Made by a program: the position numbers and the translations under genes. The notes under the pieces are model-generated. The model made no database searches. It saw only the letters and a list, made by a program, of their open reading frames with translations, and was not told where the DNA came from. This document shows, one piece after another, positions 34,544-43,743 of a stretch of 64,000 nucleotides of DNA (within the stretch, counting starts at the first letter, position 1; each line of letters opens with the position of its first letter). The DNA comes from an uncultured Clostridia bacterium (lineage in GTDB: Bacteria > Bacillota > Clostridia > Oscillospirales > Acutalibacteraceae), in assembly GCA_946407065.1 (NCBI GenBank), contig CAMJMQ010000010.1, positions 23,471 through 87,470 on the forward strand. Reading direction: 5' to 3'.

Positions 34544-35377
34544 TTAGGATTCCGCATTAATACGCAGCATCGCGCACATGGTGCCGCGATCACCCGCGGT
34601 GGCGCGGTGGCTCCACAACAGATCGCTGTTGTGCTTGGTACAGACGTCACTTATTGTGATGTTCTCGGGCTTCACGCCGCAGGATACCAGAATCTGACGA
34701 TTACACTCAAGCATATCCACCATAAATTTGCTGCCGCCCATTTTGGGGAAAATGAACCTTTCACTGTCAAGTTCCAACGCATAAAATTCATCGGCGCACG
34801 CTTGATCGACCTCATAACAGCAAACGGAGATATTCGGTCCGACAGCACAGATCAGATCGGCGGGATCGGTACCGAAGGATGCCTTCATGGTGTCGATCAC
34901 CCGCTCGGCGATCCTGCCCACCGTACCGCGCCATCCGGCATGCGCCAGACCGATGGCATGGGTCTTGCTGTCAACAAAGAACAGCGGCGTACAGTCGGCA
35001 TAGTAGGTACACAAGGTCACACCCGGTTCGATGGTCACCAGTCCGTCCACACTCATGATGTCCTTCTCACGATAGATGCCGATACCCTTCTCGGCGGAGG
35101 TCACGACGCGCACAAAGGTATGGTGATCCTGCGAGGACGCGACCAGGGAGCGGTAGTCAAAGCCCGCCGCCTTGCAGAATCGCTGATAATTCTCGGTGAC
35201 CGCCTCACGATCATCGTGGTCAAAGCTCATATCCATCGGATGGATAGTGCGGGTGCCCTCACCGAGCTTTGTCGAAAAAGCATGGCGGATGAAGGGGATC
35301 TCGGATAAACGGTCATAGGTCAAAAATGACACACCGTCTACGGTATGTAAGGTAAAAACATTCGATTTTAGTTTCAT
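34544..35377 (-). CDS. pgeF: Peptidoglycan editing factor PgeF / YfiH-type purine nucleoside phosphorylase
   Basis: About 277 residues of the YfiH/LACC1 family. The zinc/active-site residues are visible: His in SSQDHHTFVRVV, Cys in YADCTPLFF and His in GLAHAGWRGTVGRIA. Members show purine nucleoside phosphorylase and adenosine deaminase activities and in Escherichia coli keep L-Ser out of peptidoglycan precursors; which role holds here is unknown. The ATG at 35377 begins the conserved domain; the longer open frame comes from repeat sequence. Confidence 0.88.
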   Translation of the reverse strand: MKLKSNVFTLHTVDGVSFLTYDRLSEIPFIRHAFSTKLGEGTRTIHPMDMSFDHDDREAVTENYQRFCKAAGFDYRSLVASSQDHHTFVRVVTSAEKGIGIYREKDIMSVDGLVTIEPGVTLCTYYADCTPLFFVDSKTHAIGLAHAGWRGTVGRIAERVIDTMKASFGTDPADLICAVGPNISVCCYEVDQACADEFYALELDSERFIFPKMGGSKFMVDMLECNRQILVSCGVKPENITISDVCTKHNSDLLWSHRATAGDRGTMCAMLRINAES

Positions 35378-35406
35378 TATATCACCACAAAGAAGGATTA
35401 TCAGAG

Positions 35407-35461
35407 GAAACAAGTCAACCCTCCGGCGCTTTGCGCCACCTCCCTTAGGGAAGGGAGGCGA
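35407..35461. repeat. Intergenic palindromic repeat, family C
   Basis: ACCCTCCGGCGCTTTGCGCC followed by ACCTCCCTTAGGGAAGGGAGG: two adjacent small hairpins. A degenerate relative sits at 8770-8860. Confidence 0.65.
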
Positions 35462-35545
35462 AAATATTATACTACGTTCATCTATGACTTGCAATAGTTA
35501 AAATATAATGATATACTAAATTCGTATGTGAATCCAGAACAGATT

Positions 35546-35592
35546 GCCGCGGGATAAATTGACCAGAATATGGCTCTGATCCCTCGCAATAA
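35546..35592. repeat. Intergenic palindromic repeat, family B
   Basis: Begins GATTGCCGCGG and ends CCTCGCAATAAC; the end arms are inverted copies. Other copies lie near 8880, 37497 and 47405. Confidence 0.6.
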
Positions 35593-35614
35593 CAACCAAA
35601 TACATGGTGATGAT

Positions 35615-35821
35615 ATGAAAAAACAAATCTTCGGGAAAAACATCGTTCCCTCCTGCGTCTATTGTGAACACTCCAAAACAGAGGGCGAATCACAATTCTG
35701 TACCGTTAACAAGCAGTTAAAAAACGGAAAATGCAAAAAGTTCAAATATAATCCGATCATGCGTGAACCGAAAGGCATGGCGCCGCTGAAGAGCTTTGAT
35801 AAAGAAGACTTCACGCTGTGA
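35615..35821 (+). CDS. Small four-cysteine protein, conserved in Clostridia
   Basis: 68 residues: MKKQIFGKNIVPSCVYCEHS, then FCTVNKQLKNGKCKKFKYNP and a tail DKEDFTL. The pattern CxxC, then Cys, then Cys followed by a KFKYDP-like segment suggests a small metal-binding (zinc) fold. I recall similar small hypothetical proteins in many Clostridia but no known function. I chose the ATG at 35615 because the family motif starts there; the upstream 15 codons come from a repeat. Confidence 0.75.
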   Translation: MKKQIFGKNIVPSCVYCEHSKTEGESQFCTVNKQLKNGKCKKFKYNPIMREPKGMAPLKSFDKEDFTL

Positions 35822-35904
35822 TCTGAAAAACGCAATCATGCTTGATTACGCCCCTTGCAGCATCGCAAGGAATGTTACAAAGACTGATTAACAAGGAGAA
35901 TGAC

Positions 35905-37488
35905 GTGGATAATACACTCAATGCGAGAACCAAAATCGTACAGATCTGCTCCTGTATCGCAATCTATCTGATCGCGGTACTGTTTGCGATACTATCGGTC
36001 GCATCCATCCTGCAGACCTGCCACATCGATCAAGCGAATCCCTACTCGGAGATCATCAACTTCGATAAGGATCTGGTAGTGACGAATATCGCACTGATCG
36101 GCTTGACGATACTGGGCGCGCTCGTGGCGCTGCGAAAGAACTTTTCCATCAGCAAGCTCAGCACCAAATTCATTGTCGGCGTGATGCTGCTGGTGACGAC
36201 GCTCTTGTCGCTGATATGGATCACACTGGTGCGCTCTATCGCGAGCGGCGACGCGATGATCCTGCTCAATACAGCGCGTGACGCAGCGAAGGACAATTAC
36301 CAGAGCTTCCACACCTCATGGGATTACTACGGCAACCACAGCTATTACCTGTTCTATCCCTTCCAGCTGGGTTATGTGTTCTTTGCCGAGATATTATACC
36401 GCGTATTCGGCACGGGCAGCTCGGATATCCTCTTCCAGATCCCGAATGTGATCGCGCTCGACTGCATCTATGTCGGACTGGTGATGATCACCAAAAAGCT
36501 TTTTGACCGCCGATCGGTCACCAATATCACGGCGATCGCGCTGACACTCTGCTTCCAACCGATGCTCATGACCACCTTCACCTATGGTCTGCTGTTGGGG
36601 CTTTCGTTCTCGGTATGGAGCGTGTACTTTGTGATCCGCTATATGCAGGAGAACAAGATCAAATTCGCCGTATTCGCCGTACTGCTGATGGCGGTATCGG
36701 TACTGCTCAAATATAACAACATGATCGTCATGGCGGCGGTATGTATCGCGCTGCTGCTGCATGTGATCGGCAAAAAGCGATTATTGGCGTTGGCGGTCAT
36801 CGCGGCGATGATCATCTGCTCCGTCGGACTGCAAAAGCTCGTGATCTTCAGCTACTCCGCGCGCAGCGGTGTAGAACTGAACACACAGGTCTCACAGAAG
36901 ATGTACGCCTACATGGGCATGAGCGAGAGCGGTATGGCGCCGGGCTGGTACAACGGCAAGGCGATGGAGACCCTGCGTGACGCCAATATGGACGTTGACA
37001 AAGCAAATGAGGTCGCGTCACAGGGTATCAAGCAGCGGTTGGATACGTTGACAAAAAGCAATCAGTTCTTTGAGTTCTACAAGCAAAAACTGCTCAGCCA
37101 GTATAATGAGCCGAGCTTTGAATCCATCTGGATCAGTCAGGTGCGTAAGCACGATTATCCCGAGGGTGAACAATTGCCCGAGATCGTGAACTCCGTCTAT
37201 TCCGGCGGTCTGTCAAAGGTGTTCGATAACTGGTTCAACTACTATGTTATGATGACTTACATTGCTTTCACCGCGGGAATGGTGTGGCTGATCTTCCGCA
37301 AAAAGCTCACGACAGAGAGCTTGATCCTACCGGTCGCGATCCTCGGCGGCGCGCTGTATCATCTGATATTTGAAGGAAAAAGCCAGTATATCCTCCCCTA
37401 CTTCATCCTGCTGATCCCCTTCGCCGCGTATGGATTTGTCGAAAGTATACGGGCGCTCCACAAGAAGAGCAAGGTACTGTTTGAATAA
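35905..37488 (+). CDS. GT-C fold membrane glycosyltransferase-like protein
   Basis: About 527 residues with roughly eleven membrane spans. The first large loop carries ASGDAMILLNTARDAAKDNY and SWDYYGNHSYYLFYPFQLGY, the position where GT-C (ArnT/PMT-like) enzymes have catalytic Asp and aromatic residues; the match is by architecture, not by a clear signature. Such proteins transfer sugars from polyprenyl-phosphate carriers. The GTG at 35905 follows AAGGAG by 6 bases and begins the natural N-terminus VDNTLNARTKIV; an upstream ATG in frame has no ribosome-binding site. Confidence 0.7.
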   Translation: MDNTLNARTKIVQICSCIAIYLIAVLFAILSVASILQTCHIDQANPYSEIINFDKDLVVTNIALIGLTILGALVALRKNFSISKLSTKFIVGVMLLVTTLLSLIWITLVRSIASGDAMILLNTARDAAKDNYQSFHTSWDYYGNHSYYLFYPFQLGYVFFAEILYRVFGTGSSDILFQIPNVIALDCIYVGLVMITKKLFDRRSVTNITAIALTLCFQPMLMTTFTYGLLLGLSFSVWSVYFVIRYMQENKIKFAVFAVLLMAVSVLLKYNNMIVMAAVCIALLLHVIGKKRLLALAVIAAMIICSVGLQKLVIFSYSARSGVELNTQVSQKMYAYMGMSESGMAPGWYNGKAMETLRDANMDVDKANEVASQGIKQRLDTLTKSNQFFEFYKQKLLSQYNEPSFESIWISQVRKHDYPEGEQLPEIVNSVYSGGLSKVFDNWFNYYVMMTYIAFTAGMVWLIFRKKLTTESLILPVAILGGALYHLIFEGKSQYILPYFILLIPFAAYGFVESIRALHKKSKVLFE

Positions 37489-37496
37489 GAAGTTGA

Positions 37497-37532
37497 GATT
37501 GCACGACTTCATAAGAAGCCTCACAATGACAA
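37497..37532. repeat. Intergenic palindromic repeat, family B (short copy)
   Basis: GATTGCACGACTTC...GCCTCACAATGAC, a deleted form of the family B element. Confidence 0.5.
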
Positions 37533-37625
37533 TAAATCATAGAACAAAAGCGCCGCTTCACAGCGCAATATCATTCAATTAAGAAAATGTATCTCGCTGA
37601 CGCTCGGTCGATTGATACAATTCCT

Positions 37626-37683
37626 CAGTCACCCGACACGCATGTCGGGTGACAGCTCCTTTTCCCAAAAGGAGCCTTTTTTA
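37626..37683 (+). terminator. Two adjacent hairpins ending in a T run
   Basis: CACCCGACA / TGTCGGGTG, then GCTCCTTTT / AAAAGGAGC followed by CTTTTTT. It is a likely terminator for the GT-C gene, built from a family C-like repeat. No gene is visible in the rest of 37489-37732. Confidence 0.7.
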
Positions 37684-37732
37684 TTGAAAGATATTGGCTT
37701 CACAGCGGCGCTTTCATTTTGCTATTCAGTTT

Positions 37733-38029
37733 TCAGCGCTGATAATACGAGGCGATCCTTTGCAGCTTACGCGTGGCGGACTGGATATGTCGAGTGACAG
37801 TGGATCGTGAAAGATGCATCGCCTGTGCGATATCCTTCATCTTCATACCTTCCAAATAATACAATGTGATACAGTCACGCTGGCGGTCGGTCAGCTCGCG
37901 GCGGATCGCGCGGGAAAGGATTTGCTTCATCCGCTCACGTTCCATGCGATTGGAGGAACCCTGCTGATACAGCGTATACGCGATGAGATCGCTGTTGTTA
38001 TCATCGAGGAACATCCTCTCACGCCGCAT
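37733..38029 (-). CDS. Sigma-70 region 4-like HTH regulator
   Basis: 98 residues. The C-terminal half is a sigma region 4 helix-turn-helix: LTDRQRDCITLYYLEGMKMKD then AQAMHLSRSTVTRHIQSATR. (Read residues 47-88.) The region 2 core-binding domain is absent, so it may act as a DNA-binding regulator or as a subunit of a split sigma factor. It overlaps the upstream 72-residue gene by 11 bases. Similar short region 4 proteins are found in phage-derived and clostridial regulatory pairs. Confidence 0.75.
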   Translation of the reverse strand: MRRERMFLDDNNSDLIAYTLYQQGSSNRMERERMKQILSRAIRRELTDRQRDCITLYYLEGMKMKDIAQAMHLSRSTVTRHIQSATRKLQRIASYYQR

Positions 38030-38237
38030 GTGCTTTTCCTCCGCGCAAACGCAGGTGCTCAGCTGTTTTGAGCAACTCGCGATAGATCCGTCGGTATTCG
38101 ATGATCATATCGCCGATGGATTTACGCATATCAGCATTCAGATTTTTGTCATTCAATAATGCCTTTTTCTTCTCGATTACGCTCAGTACACGACAAGCGT
38201 CCTCACGGTACGCCGTCGCCCATTCACCATAATTCAT
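38019..38237 (-). CDS. 72-residue helical partner of the region 4 regulator
   Basis: MNYGEWATAYREDACRVLSV begins an almost wholly helical, highly charged protein (KKKALLNDKNLNADMRKSIG, EYRRIYRELLKTAEHLR). No family recognised. Its overlap with the region 4 gene suggests a co-translated pair; it might supply the core-binding or control function missing from that protein. Confidence 0.65.
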   Translation of the reverse strand: MNYGEWATAYREDACRVLSVIEKKKALLNDKNLNADMRKSIGDMIIEYRRIYRELLKTAEHLRLRGGKAHAA

Positions 38238-38407
38238 TTTATTATCCTTTCGATAGACTGCGTTTCAAAACCATGTTTAGGGTGACTACAGTCACCTTCA
38301 CGTATTCACTGAGTATGGGGCTACTCGTGCCTTTCGGCAGGATCAAAAGCGTAGCATCACCGCTTTTGAAGGGATTCGTTATGATCGATCATTTGTTCCC
38401 TACTATT

Positions 38408-38436
38408 ATTATAGCAGATTTATTGCAGTAAATCAA
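38408..38436 (-). promoter_or_regulatory. Promoter of the region 4 regulator pair
   Basis: Minus-strand TTGATT and TATAAT with 17 bases between. The ~160-base leader before 38237 contains GGTGACTACAGTCACC, a small hairpin near 38281. Confidence 0.65.
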
Positions 38437-38501
38437 GCGAATTTCGAATATTTGTTCTAATTTTTCTATAAAGATAAACGGCAGGATGATCTGCCGTCTT
38501 T

Positions 38502-39389
38502 TTATTCTGTCGGTTTTTGCTCGACTTTTTTCCGTCTTTTCTTATCCTTATGCTCGACCTCCGCGGTTTTCTTTGTAACGTCCACATGGTCATAGCACTG
38601 CTTGAAGGAGATTCGTCCCTCAAAATCCCTGCGGCATCTCAGACAACGGAAGTTCGCGCGAAAGGAGCGGTTTTTGAGCCGCCATTTGGAGCGGCGCAGA
38701 GCGCGTCTTCCGCAATTCTCACAGTTGAAAAACATTTCTTTGCGATCAACATTCGGATCCTTTAAATCGCAGATGTTGTAATTCTTGAAATTAAGGCGAC
38801 GATAAAAGTCATCATCACAGGTATAGAGGAACTGCTGTAACAGCTCCCCGTCATAAAGCGCCTTGAAGCATGCCGCCGTCAGCTCCGCGTCGTTATACGC
38901 GCGGTGCAGGCTGTCATCCTCAAAGGTGATACCGAGCATCTCGGCGCAGGTAGACAGTCCGAGTTGGCGGGCTTTGTCGCTGTAGCCGATCGCCCTCTCA
39001 CAGTACTTTTGCGCGTTGACATAATATTGCATGAACGGCAGCTTGTCATTGCCGTAGAAATACTTGTAATTCTCGATCAGTACCAGTATGTCGCTGTTGC
39101 TCCAGGTCATCAGCACGCCGTCGCCGAGAAACTTGCGGAACTTCGACATCACGTGAGAGAAAGAATTATTGCTCTTCTTCAGCTCGTCGATGGTGATATG
39201 GGTCAGCGCGCTGACATGAGAATTGAGCTTCTTGGAGATTTGGGGCTTTACCAGCTCCGAAAAGGTCTCGATGATATTCAGTTGTTCGTCACATTTAACC
39301 GCGCCGAACTCGATGATTTCGTTCACGAATTTGTGGCGATGCTTCGAGTACGTGCCGTTAAACTCCAAATCAAGTATGATGTATTCCAT
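38502..39389 (-). CDS. DEDDh 3'-5' exonuclease with C-terminal zinc-ribbon-like region
   Basis: About 295 residues. Exonuclease motifs: YIILDLEFNG (ExoI, Asp-x-Glu), TWSNSDILVL (ExoII region, with Asn-Ser-Asp) and LHRAYNDAELTA (ExoIII, His-x4-Asp). The C-terminal ~80 residues contain FFNCENCGRRALRRSKW and FRCLRCRRDFEG, two CxxC pairs likely to bind zinc and nucleic acid, and a Lys-rich tail. It probably processes RNA or DNA ends; substrate unknown. I chose the second Met (39389), where the domain begins; the first Met at 39401 is possible. Confidence 0.82.
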   Translation of the reverse strand: MEYIILDLEFNGTYSKHRHKFVNEIIEFGAVKCDEQLNIIETFSELVKPQISKKLNSHVSALTHITIDELKKSNNSFSHVMSKFRKFLGDGVLMTWSNSDILVLIENYKYFYGNDKLPFMQYYVNAQKYCERAIGYSDKARQLGLSTCAEMLGITFEDDSLHRAYNDAELTAACFKALYDGELLQQFLYTCDDDFYRRLNFKNYNICDLKDPNVDRKEMFFNCENCGRRALRRSKWRLKNRSFRANFRCLRCRRDFEGRISFKQCYDHVDVTKKTAEVEHKDKKRRKKVEQKPTE

Positions 39390-39428
39390 ATCATTTACCA
39401 TCTATTCAGACGAACACTGCGCGTCCGT

Positions 39429-39468
39429 ACTGACCACTGATCACTGACCACTGACCACTGATCACTAA
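39429..39468. repeat. Short tandem repeats of CTGACCACTGATCA type
   Basis: Units ACTGACCACTGATCACTGACC and so on are repeated in direct order between the exonuclease start and the typA stop (units of 7-14 bases). A simple-sequence tract. Confidence 0.75.
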
Positions 39469-41289
39469 TTACTTGTTCCTGAACTGGTGCTTCATGCGCT
39501 GTTCCTTGCTGAGGATCTCTTTGCGCATACGAATGCTCTCGGGAGTGACCTCGACCAGCTCGTCATCCGCGATGAACTCAAGGCATTGCTCGAGCGAGAG
39601 GATGGAGGGCGGCGTGAGCTTGAGCGCGTCATCCGAGCCGGAAGCACGGGTGTTGGTGATATGCTTCTTTTTGCAGACGTTAACAGTGATATCCTCTGCC
39701 TTGGGGCAGGCGCCGACGATCATGCCCTCGTAAACGTCCACGCCGGGGCCGACAAAGAGCCTGCCGCGTTCCTGAGCGGCATACAGACCGTAGGTGACGG
39801 TCTCACCGGTCTCGAATGCGATCAATGAACCCTGATGGCGGGTGACGATATCGCCCTTGTACGGCTCGTAGGAATCGAACACGTGATTCATGATACCGTT
39901 ACCGTTGGTATCGGTCAGGAACTCGGGACGGTAACCCATCAGACCGCGGGACGGGATGCGGAACTCAATGTGCGTCGAGCCGCCGTCGCGCGTACCCATA
40001 TTGATCAGCTCCGCCTTGCGGGAACCGAGCTTTTCCATGACAGCGCCGACATAGTTCTCGGGCACTTCGATCATGAGGTACTCGATCGGCTCATGCAGGA
40101 CGCCGTCGATCATCTTGGTGATGACCTGCGGACGGCTGACCTGGAACTCGTAGCCCTCGCGGCGCATGGTCTCGATCAGGATCGAGAGATGGAGCTCACC
40201 TCTGCCACTCACCTTGAAGGTATCGGCGGAGTCGGTCTCTTCAACACGGAGCGCCACATTGGTCTCCACTTCTTTAAAGAGCCTGTCGCGGATGTTGCGG
40301 GAGGTGACATATTTACCCTCTCTGCCCGCGAACGGCGAATTATTGACGATAAAATTCATCGATACGGTGGGCTCGTCGATCTTGACGAACGGCAGCGGAT
40401 CGATATGATCGGGTGCGCAGAGCGTCTCACCGATATTGATGTCCGCGATACCCGACACGCAGACGAGATCGCCCATCTGCGCCTCATCACATTCCACACG
40501 CTTCAAGCCCTCAAACTCATAGAGCTTGCTGACCTTGACGTTCGTGGTGGTGCCGTCCTGATGGCACAGCACCGCCTGCTGACCGGACTTGACCTGACCG
40601 CGCTCCACACGACCGATGCCGATACGACCGACATATTCATCATATTCGATGTTGGATACGAGCAGTTGAAGGGGCGCGTCGATCTCACCCTCAGGGGCGG
40701 GGATCTCACGGATGATCGCCTCAAACAGCGGCTTCATATCAGGGGTCATCTCATAAGGATCGAGCGAGGATACGCCTTCACGGGCAGAGGCGTAAACGAC
40801 GGGGAATTCGAGCTGATCATCATCCGCACCGAGCTCGATGAACAGATCGAGCACCTCATCGATGACTTCCTCGGGACGCGCGCCGTCACGGTCGATCTTA
40901 TTGACGACGACCAGCGGCTTTTTGCCCAGTCCGAGCGCCTTTTTCAGCACGAAACGCGTCTGGGGCATACAGCCCTCGAACGCGTCGACCAGCAGTAATA
41001 CGCCGTCGACCATCATCAGGATACGCTCTACCTCGCCGCCGAAATCGGCATGTCCGGGGGTATCGACAATATTGATCTTGGTATCTCCGTACACGACGGA
41101 GGTATTCTTTGACAGGATCGTGATGCCGCGCTCACGCTCCAGATCGTTGCTGTCCATGACACGCTCGTTGACGACCTCATTAGTACGGAAGATACCCGAC
41201 TGTCTGAGGAGCTGATCGACCAATGTGGTCTTGCCGTGATCAACGTGCGCGATGATTGCGATATTACGCAGATTTTCTCTTTTATCCAT
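39469..41289 (-). CDS. typA: Ribosome-associated GTPase TypA/BipA
   Basis: Translational GTPase that binds the ribosome and aids 50S assembly and stress adaptation. About 606 residues: G1 [10 protein letters not shown]2 region [10 protein letters not shown]3 DTPGHADF, G4 NKIDRDGA, then EF-G-like domains and the BipA-specific C-terminal domain ([11 protein letters not shown], then a Glu/Arg-rich end). The start at 41289 follows AAGGTGAT. Full length and no odd features. Confidence 0.96.
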   Translation of the reverse strand: MDKRENLRNIAIIAHVDHGKTTLVDQLLRQSGIFRTNEVVNERVMDSNDLERERGITILSKNTSVVYGDTKINIVDTPGHADFGGEVERILMMVDGVLLLVDAFEGCMPQTRFVLKKALGLGKKPLVVVNKIDRDGARPEEVIDEVLDLFIELGADDDQLEFPVVYASAREGVSSLDPYEMTPDMKPLFEAIIREIPAPEGEIDAPLQLLVSNIEYDEYVGRIGIGRVERGQVKSGQQAVLCHQDGTTTNVKVSKLYEFEGLKRVECDEAQMGDLVCVSGIADINIGETLCAPDHIDPLPFVKIDEPTVSMNFIVNNSPFAGREGKYVTSRNIRDRLFKEVETNVALRVEETDSADTFKVSGRGELHLSILIETMRREGYEFQVSRPQVITKMIDGVLHEPIEYLMIEVPENYVGAVMEKLGSRKAELINMGTRDGGSTHIEFRIPSRGLMGYRPEFLTDTNGNGIMNHVFDSYEPYKGDIVTRHQGSLIAFETGETVTYGLYAAQERGRLFVGPGVDVYEGMIVGACPKAEDITVNVCKKKHITNTRASGSDDALKLTPPSILSLEQCLEFIADDELVEVTPESIRMRKEILSKEQRMKHQFRNK

Positions 41290-41500
41290 TATTATCACCT
41301 TGTTTTTTCATCAGTGCTCACAACATCAATGTGATGAGCGCAAACTTCCTTATTTTACAATTTATATTATATCATTCCCGGTTAACAAAAGCTATGTTCA
41401 AAATCACCGAAAAAGGAATCACATCACCGCAGATTATGTGTGTTCCTTTGCTTATACCTCTATATTTGCGCTTTTTATGATAAAAAAGCGGTGTGCTGCC

Positions 41501-41529
41501 TTTACTTTGTCGAGAAATAGTAGTATAAT
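41501..41529 (+). promoter_or_regulatory. Promoter of the acn-icd-rex operon
   Basis: TTTACT and a perfect TATAAT separated by 17 bases. The transcription start would be near 41536, giving a ~200-base leader. The remainder of the 445-base gap between typA and acn holds no gene that I can support. Confidence 0.6.
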
Positions 41530-41537
41530 AACCGTGT

Positions 41538-41555
41538 GTGTGAAAAGATTGACAA
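41538..41555 (+). promoter_or_regulatory. Probable Rex operator
   Basis: GTGTGAA-AAGA-TTGACAA fits the Rex consensus TTGTGAA-N4-TTCACAA with two mismatches. It begins 8 bases after the -10 hexamer, so a bound Rex would block the start of transcription. The operon ends with rex itself, giving redox (NADH/NAD+) feedback. Confidence 0.65.
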
Positions 41556-41556
41556 G

Positions 41557-41586
41557 CCGGATCAGTATTTTCACTGAGCCGGTTTT
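41557..41586 (+). terminator. Leader hairpin with T run after the Rex site
   Basis: CCGGATCAGT / ACTGAGCCGG, one mismatch, followed by TTTTGCTTT, starting about 20 bases after the predicted transcription start. It looks like an early terminator or attenuator in the acn leader. Confidence 0.45.
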
Positions 41587-41734
41587 GCTTTATTTAGGCA
41601 CTACGATCAGCTCGCACAACTATTTTTAAATATCACAAAGACAATAAATTCAGAAAACATCGGCGGGCTGAGGGTCGCTACTCTCCGACCGCCTTACCAC
41701 ATATACTATTTCTTTATGATACAGGAGGAAAAAC

Positions 41735-43663
41735 ATGGGATTAACGCTAGCAGAAAAAATCATTAAAAATCATCTGGTTACCGGCGAAATGGTCAAGGGC
41801 ACCGATATCGGTATCCGCATCGATCAGACTTTGACGCAGGATGCCACCGGTACGATGGCTTACCTTGAATTTGAGGCGATGGGGATCGACCGCGTTCGCA
41901 CCGAGCGCAGTGTCGCGTACATCGACCACAACACCTTACAGACAGGCTTTGAGAATGCCGACGACCATCGCTTTATCCAGACGGTCTGCAAAAAGCATGG
42001 CATCTGGTTCTCCCGTCCCGGCAACGGTATCTGCCACCAGGTTCATCTGGAGCGCTTCGGCATCCCGGGCAAGACCCTGATCGGCTCTGACTCCCACACC
42101 CCCACCGGCGGCGGCATCGGTATGCTGGCGATCGGCGCGGGCGGTCTGGACGTAGCGGTCGCGATGGGCGGCGGTGAATACTACATCACCATGCCCAAGA
42201 TCGTCAACGTTGAGTTACAAGGCGAATTACAGGAGAACGTCTCCGCAAAAGATATCATCCTCGAAGTACTGCGCATCATGTCCGTCAAGGGCGGCGTAGG
42301 CAAGATCATCGAGTATACCGGCGAAGGCATCAAGACACTGAGTGTCCCGCAGAGAGCGACCATTACCAACATGGGCGCTGAGCTGGGCGCGACCACCTCG
42401 ATCTTCCCCTCCGACGAGAACACGCTCGCATTCCTGAAAGCACAGGACAGAGCGGACGCATATACCGAGCTTAAAGCGGATGACGACGCTGTCTATGACG
42501 AGCACATCGTGATCAACCTCTCCGAGCTGGCGCCTTTAGCGGCTTGCCCCCACTCCCCCGACGCGGTCAAGAGCGTTGAGGAATTGGCAGGCATGAAGGT
42601 CGATCAGGTATGCATCGGCTCCTGCACCAACTCGAGCTACGCCGATCTGATGAAGGTCGCGCATATCTTAAAGGGCAAGACGGTCGCAGACGGCGTATCG
42701 CTGGCGATCGCTCCCGGCTCCAAGCAGGTGCTCAACATGCTCGCGCAGAACGGCGCACTGTCCGATCTGATCGACGCGGGCGCGAGGATCCTTGAGAGCG
42801 CGTGCGGCCCCTGCATCGGCATGGGTCAGTCCCCGAACTCCAAGGGCGTTTCTCTGAGAACCTTCAACCGTAACTTCCTCGGCAGAAGCGGAACCAAGGA
42901 CGCTGAGATTTATCTCGTATCCCCCGAGGTAGCGGCGGTATCCGCTTTGACCGGTGTGATGACCGACCCGAGAAAGTACGCGGACGGCTACAAGGTCGAC
43001 ATGCCCGAGCACTTTTTGATCAACGACAACATGGTTATCGAACCCGCCTCTGTTGAGGAGATGGACAAGGTTGAGGTACTGCGCGGTCCGAACATCAAGG
43101 AATTCCCCAAGACCTCCGCGATGGCTGAGAATATCAGCGCCACCTGCTCCTTAAAGGTGGAGGACAACATCACCACCGACCACATCATGCCCGCAGGCGC
43201 AAAGATCCTGCCCCTGCGTTCCAATATCCCCGCGATCTCCGAGCACTGCTTCACCGTTTGCGATACCGAGTTCCCGAGCCGTGCCAAGGCGCTGGGCTCC
43301 TCGATCATTGTCGGCGGCTCCAACTACGGACAGGGTTCCTCCCGAGAGCACGCGGCTCTCGCGCCGCTGTATCTCGGCGTGAAGGCGGTGCTGGTCAAGA
43401 GCTTCGCGCGTATCCACAGAGCGAACCTGATCAACGCGGGTATCCTTCCGCTTGAATTCGCTGATGAGAACGATTACAATAACATCGACCTCGGCGATAA
43501 CCTCGCGATTGAGAACATCCGTGATCAGATCGCGGCAGGCAACGGCATCACCATCATCAACAAGACGAAGAATGTGGAGATCAAGACAAACTGCGCATTG
43601 ACCGAGCGCCAGAAGGATATCATCCTCGCGGGCGGTCTGCTCAACTACACGATGTCGAAATAA
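41735..43663 (+). CDS. acn: Aconitate hydratase
   Basis: Iron-sulfur enzyme interconverting citrate and isocitrate. About 642 residues; the cluster ligands are Cys in CIGSCTNSSYADL and two Cys in SACGPCIGMGQ, with the substrate-binding GSDSHTPTGGGIGML and the C-terminal swivel-domain motif GGSNYGQGSSREHAALAP. The size is that of the shorter (LeuC-related, putative aconitase) form rather than the ~900-residue AcnA. It starts after CAGGAGG. With icd it forms the oxidative branch leading to 2-oxoglutarate for glutamate synthesis. Regulated with rex. Confidence 0.93.
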   Translation: MGLTLAEKIIKNHLVTGEMVKGTDIGIRIDQTLTQDATGTMAYLEFEAMGIDRVRTERSVAYIDHNTLQTGFENADDHRFIQTVCKKHGIWFSRPGNGICHQVHLERFGIPGKTLIGSDSHTPTGGGIGMLAIGAGGLDVAVAMGGGEYYITMPKIVNVELQGELQENVSAKDIILEVLRIMSVKGGVGKIIEYTGEGIKTLSVPQRATITNMGAELGATTSIFPSDENTLAFLKAQDRADAYTELKADDDAVYDEHIVINLSELAPLAACPHSPDAVKSVEELAGMKVDQVCIGSCTNSSYADLMKVAHILKGKTVADGVSLAIAPGSKQVLNMLAQNGALSDLIDAGARILESACGPCIGMGQSPNSKGVSLRTFNRNFLGRSGTKDAEIYLVSPEVAAVSALTGVMTDPRKYADGYKVDMPEHFLINDNMVIEPASVEEMDKVEVLRGPNIKEFPKTSAMAENISATCSLKVEDNITTDHIMPAGAKILPLRSNIPAISEHCFTVCDTEFPSRAKALGSSIIVGGSNYGQGSSREHAALAPLYLGVKAVLVKSFARIHRANLINAGILPLEFADENDYNNIDLGDNLAIENIRDQIAAGNGITIINKTKNVEIKTNCALTERQKDIILAGGLLNYTMSK

Positions 43664-43743
43664 GACGCGCGCGTCTTATCATTTGTTTGATCAATCACAT
43701 CGAATCCCGAATACATTCACGTTAACCATATCAGGAGGCACAC

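Noticed and set aside
39429..39468. CRISPR-like array
   Set aside because: The repeats are 7-14 bases and directly joined without spacers; a simple tandem tract.
39835..40998. 387-residue open frame on the plus strand
   Set aside because: Antisense to typA; a by-product of the codon bias of that gene.
41252..41629. 125-residue open frame between typA and acn
   Set aside because: Overlaps the typA start antisense and runs through the acn promoter and Rex site; no ribosome-binding site.
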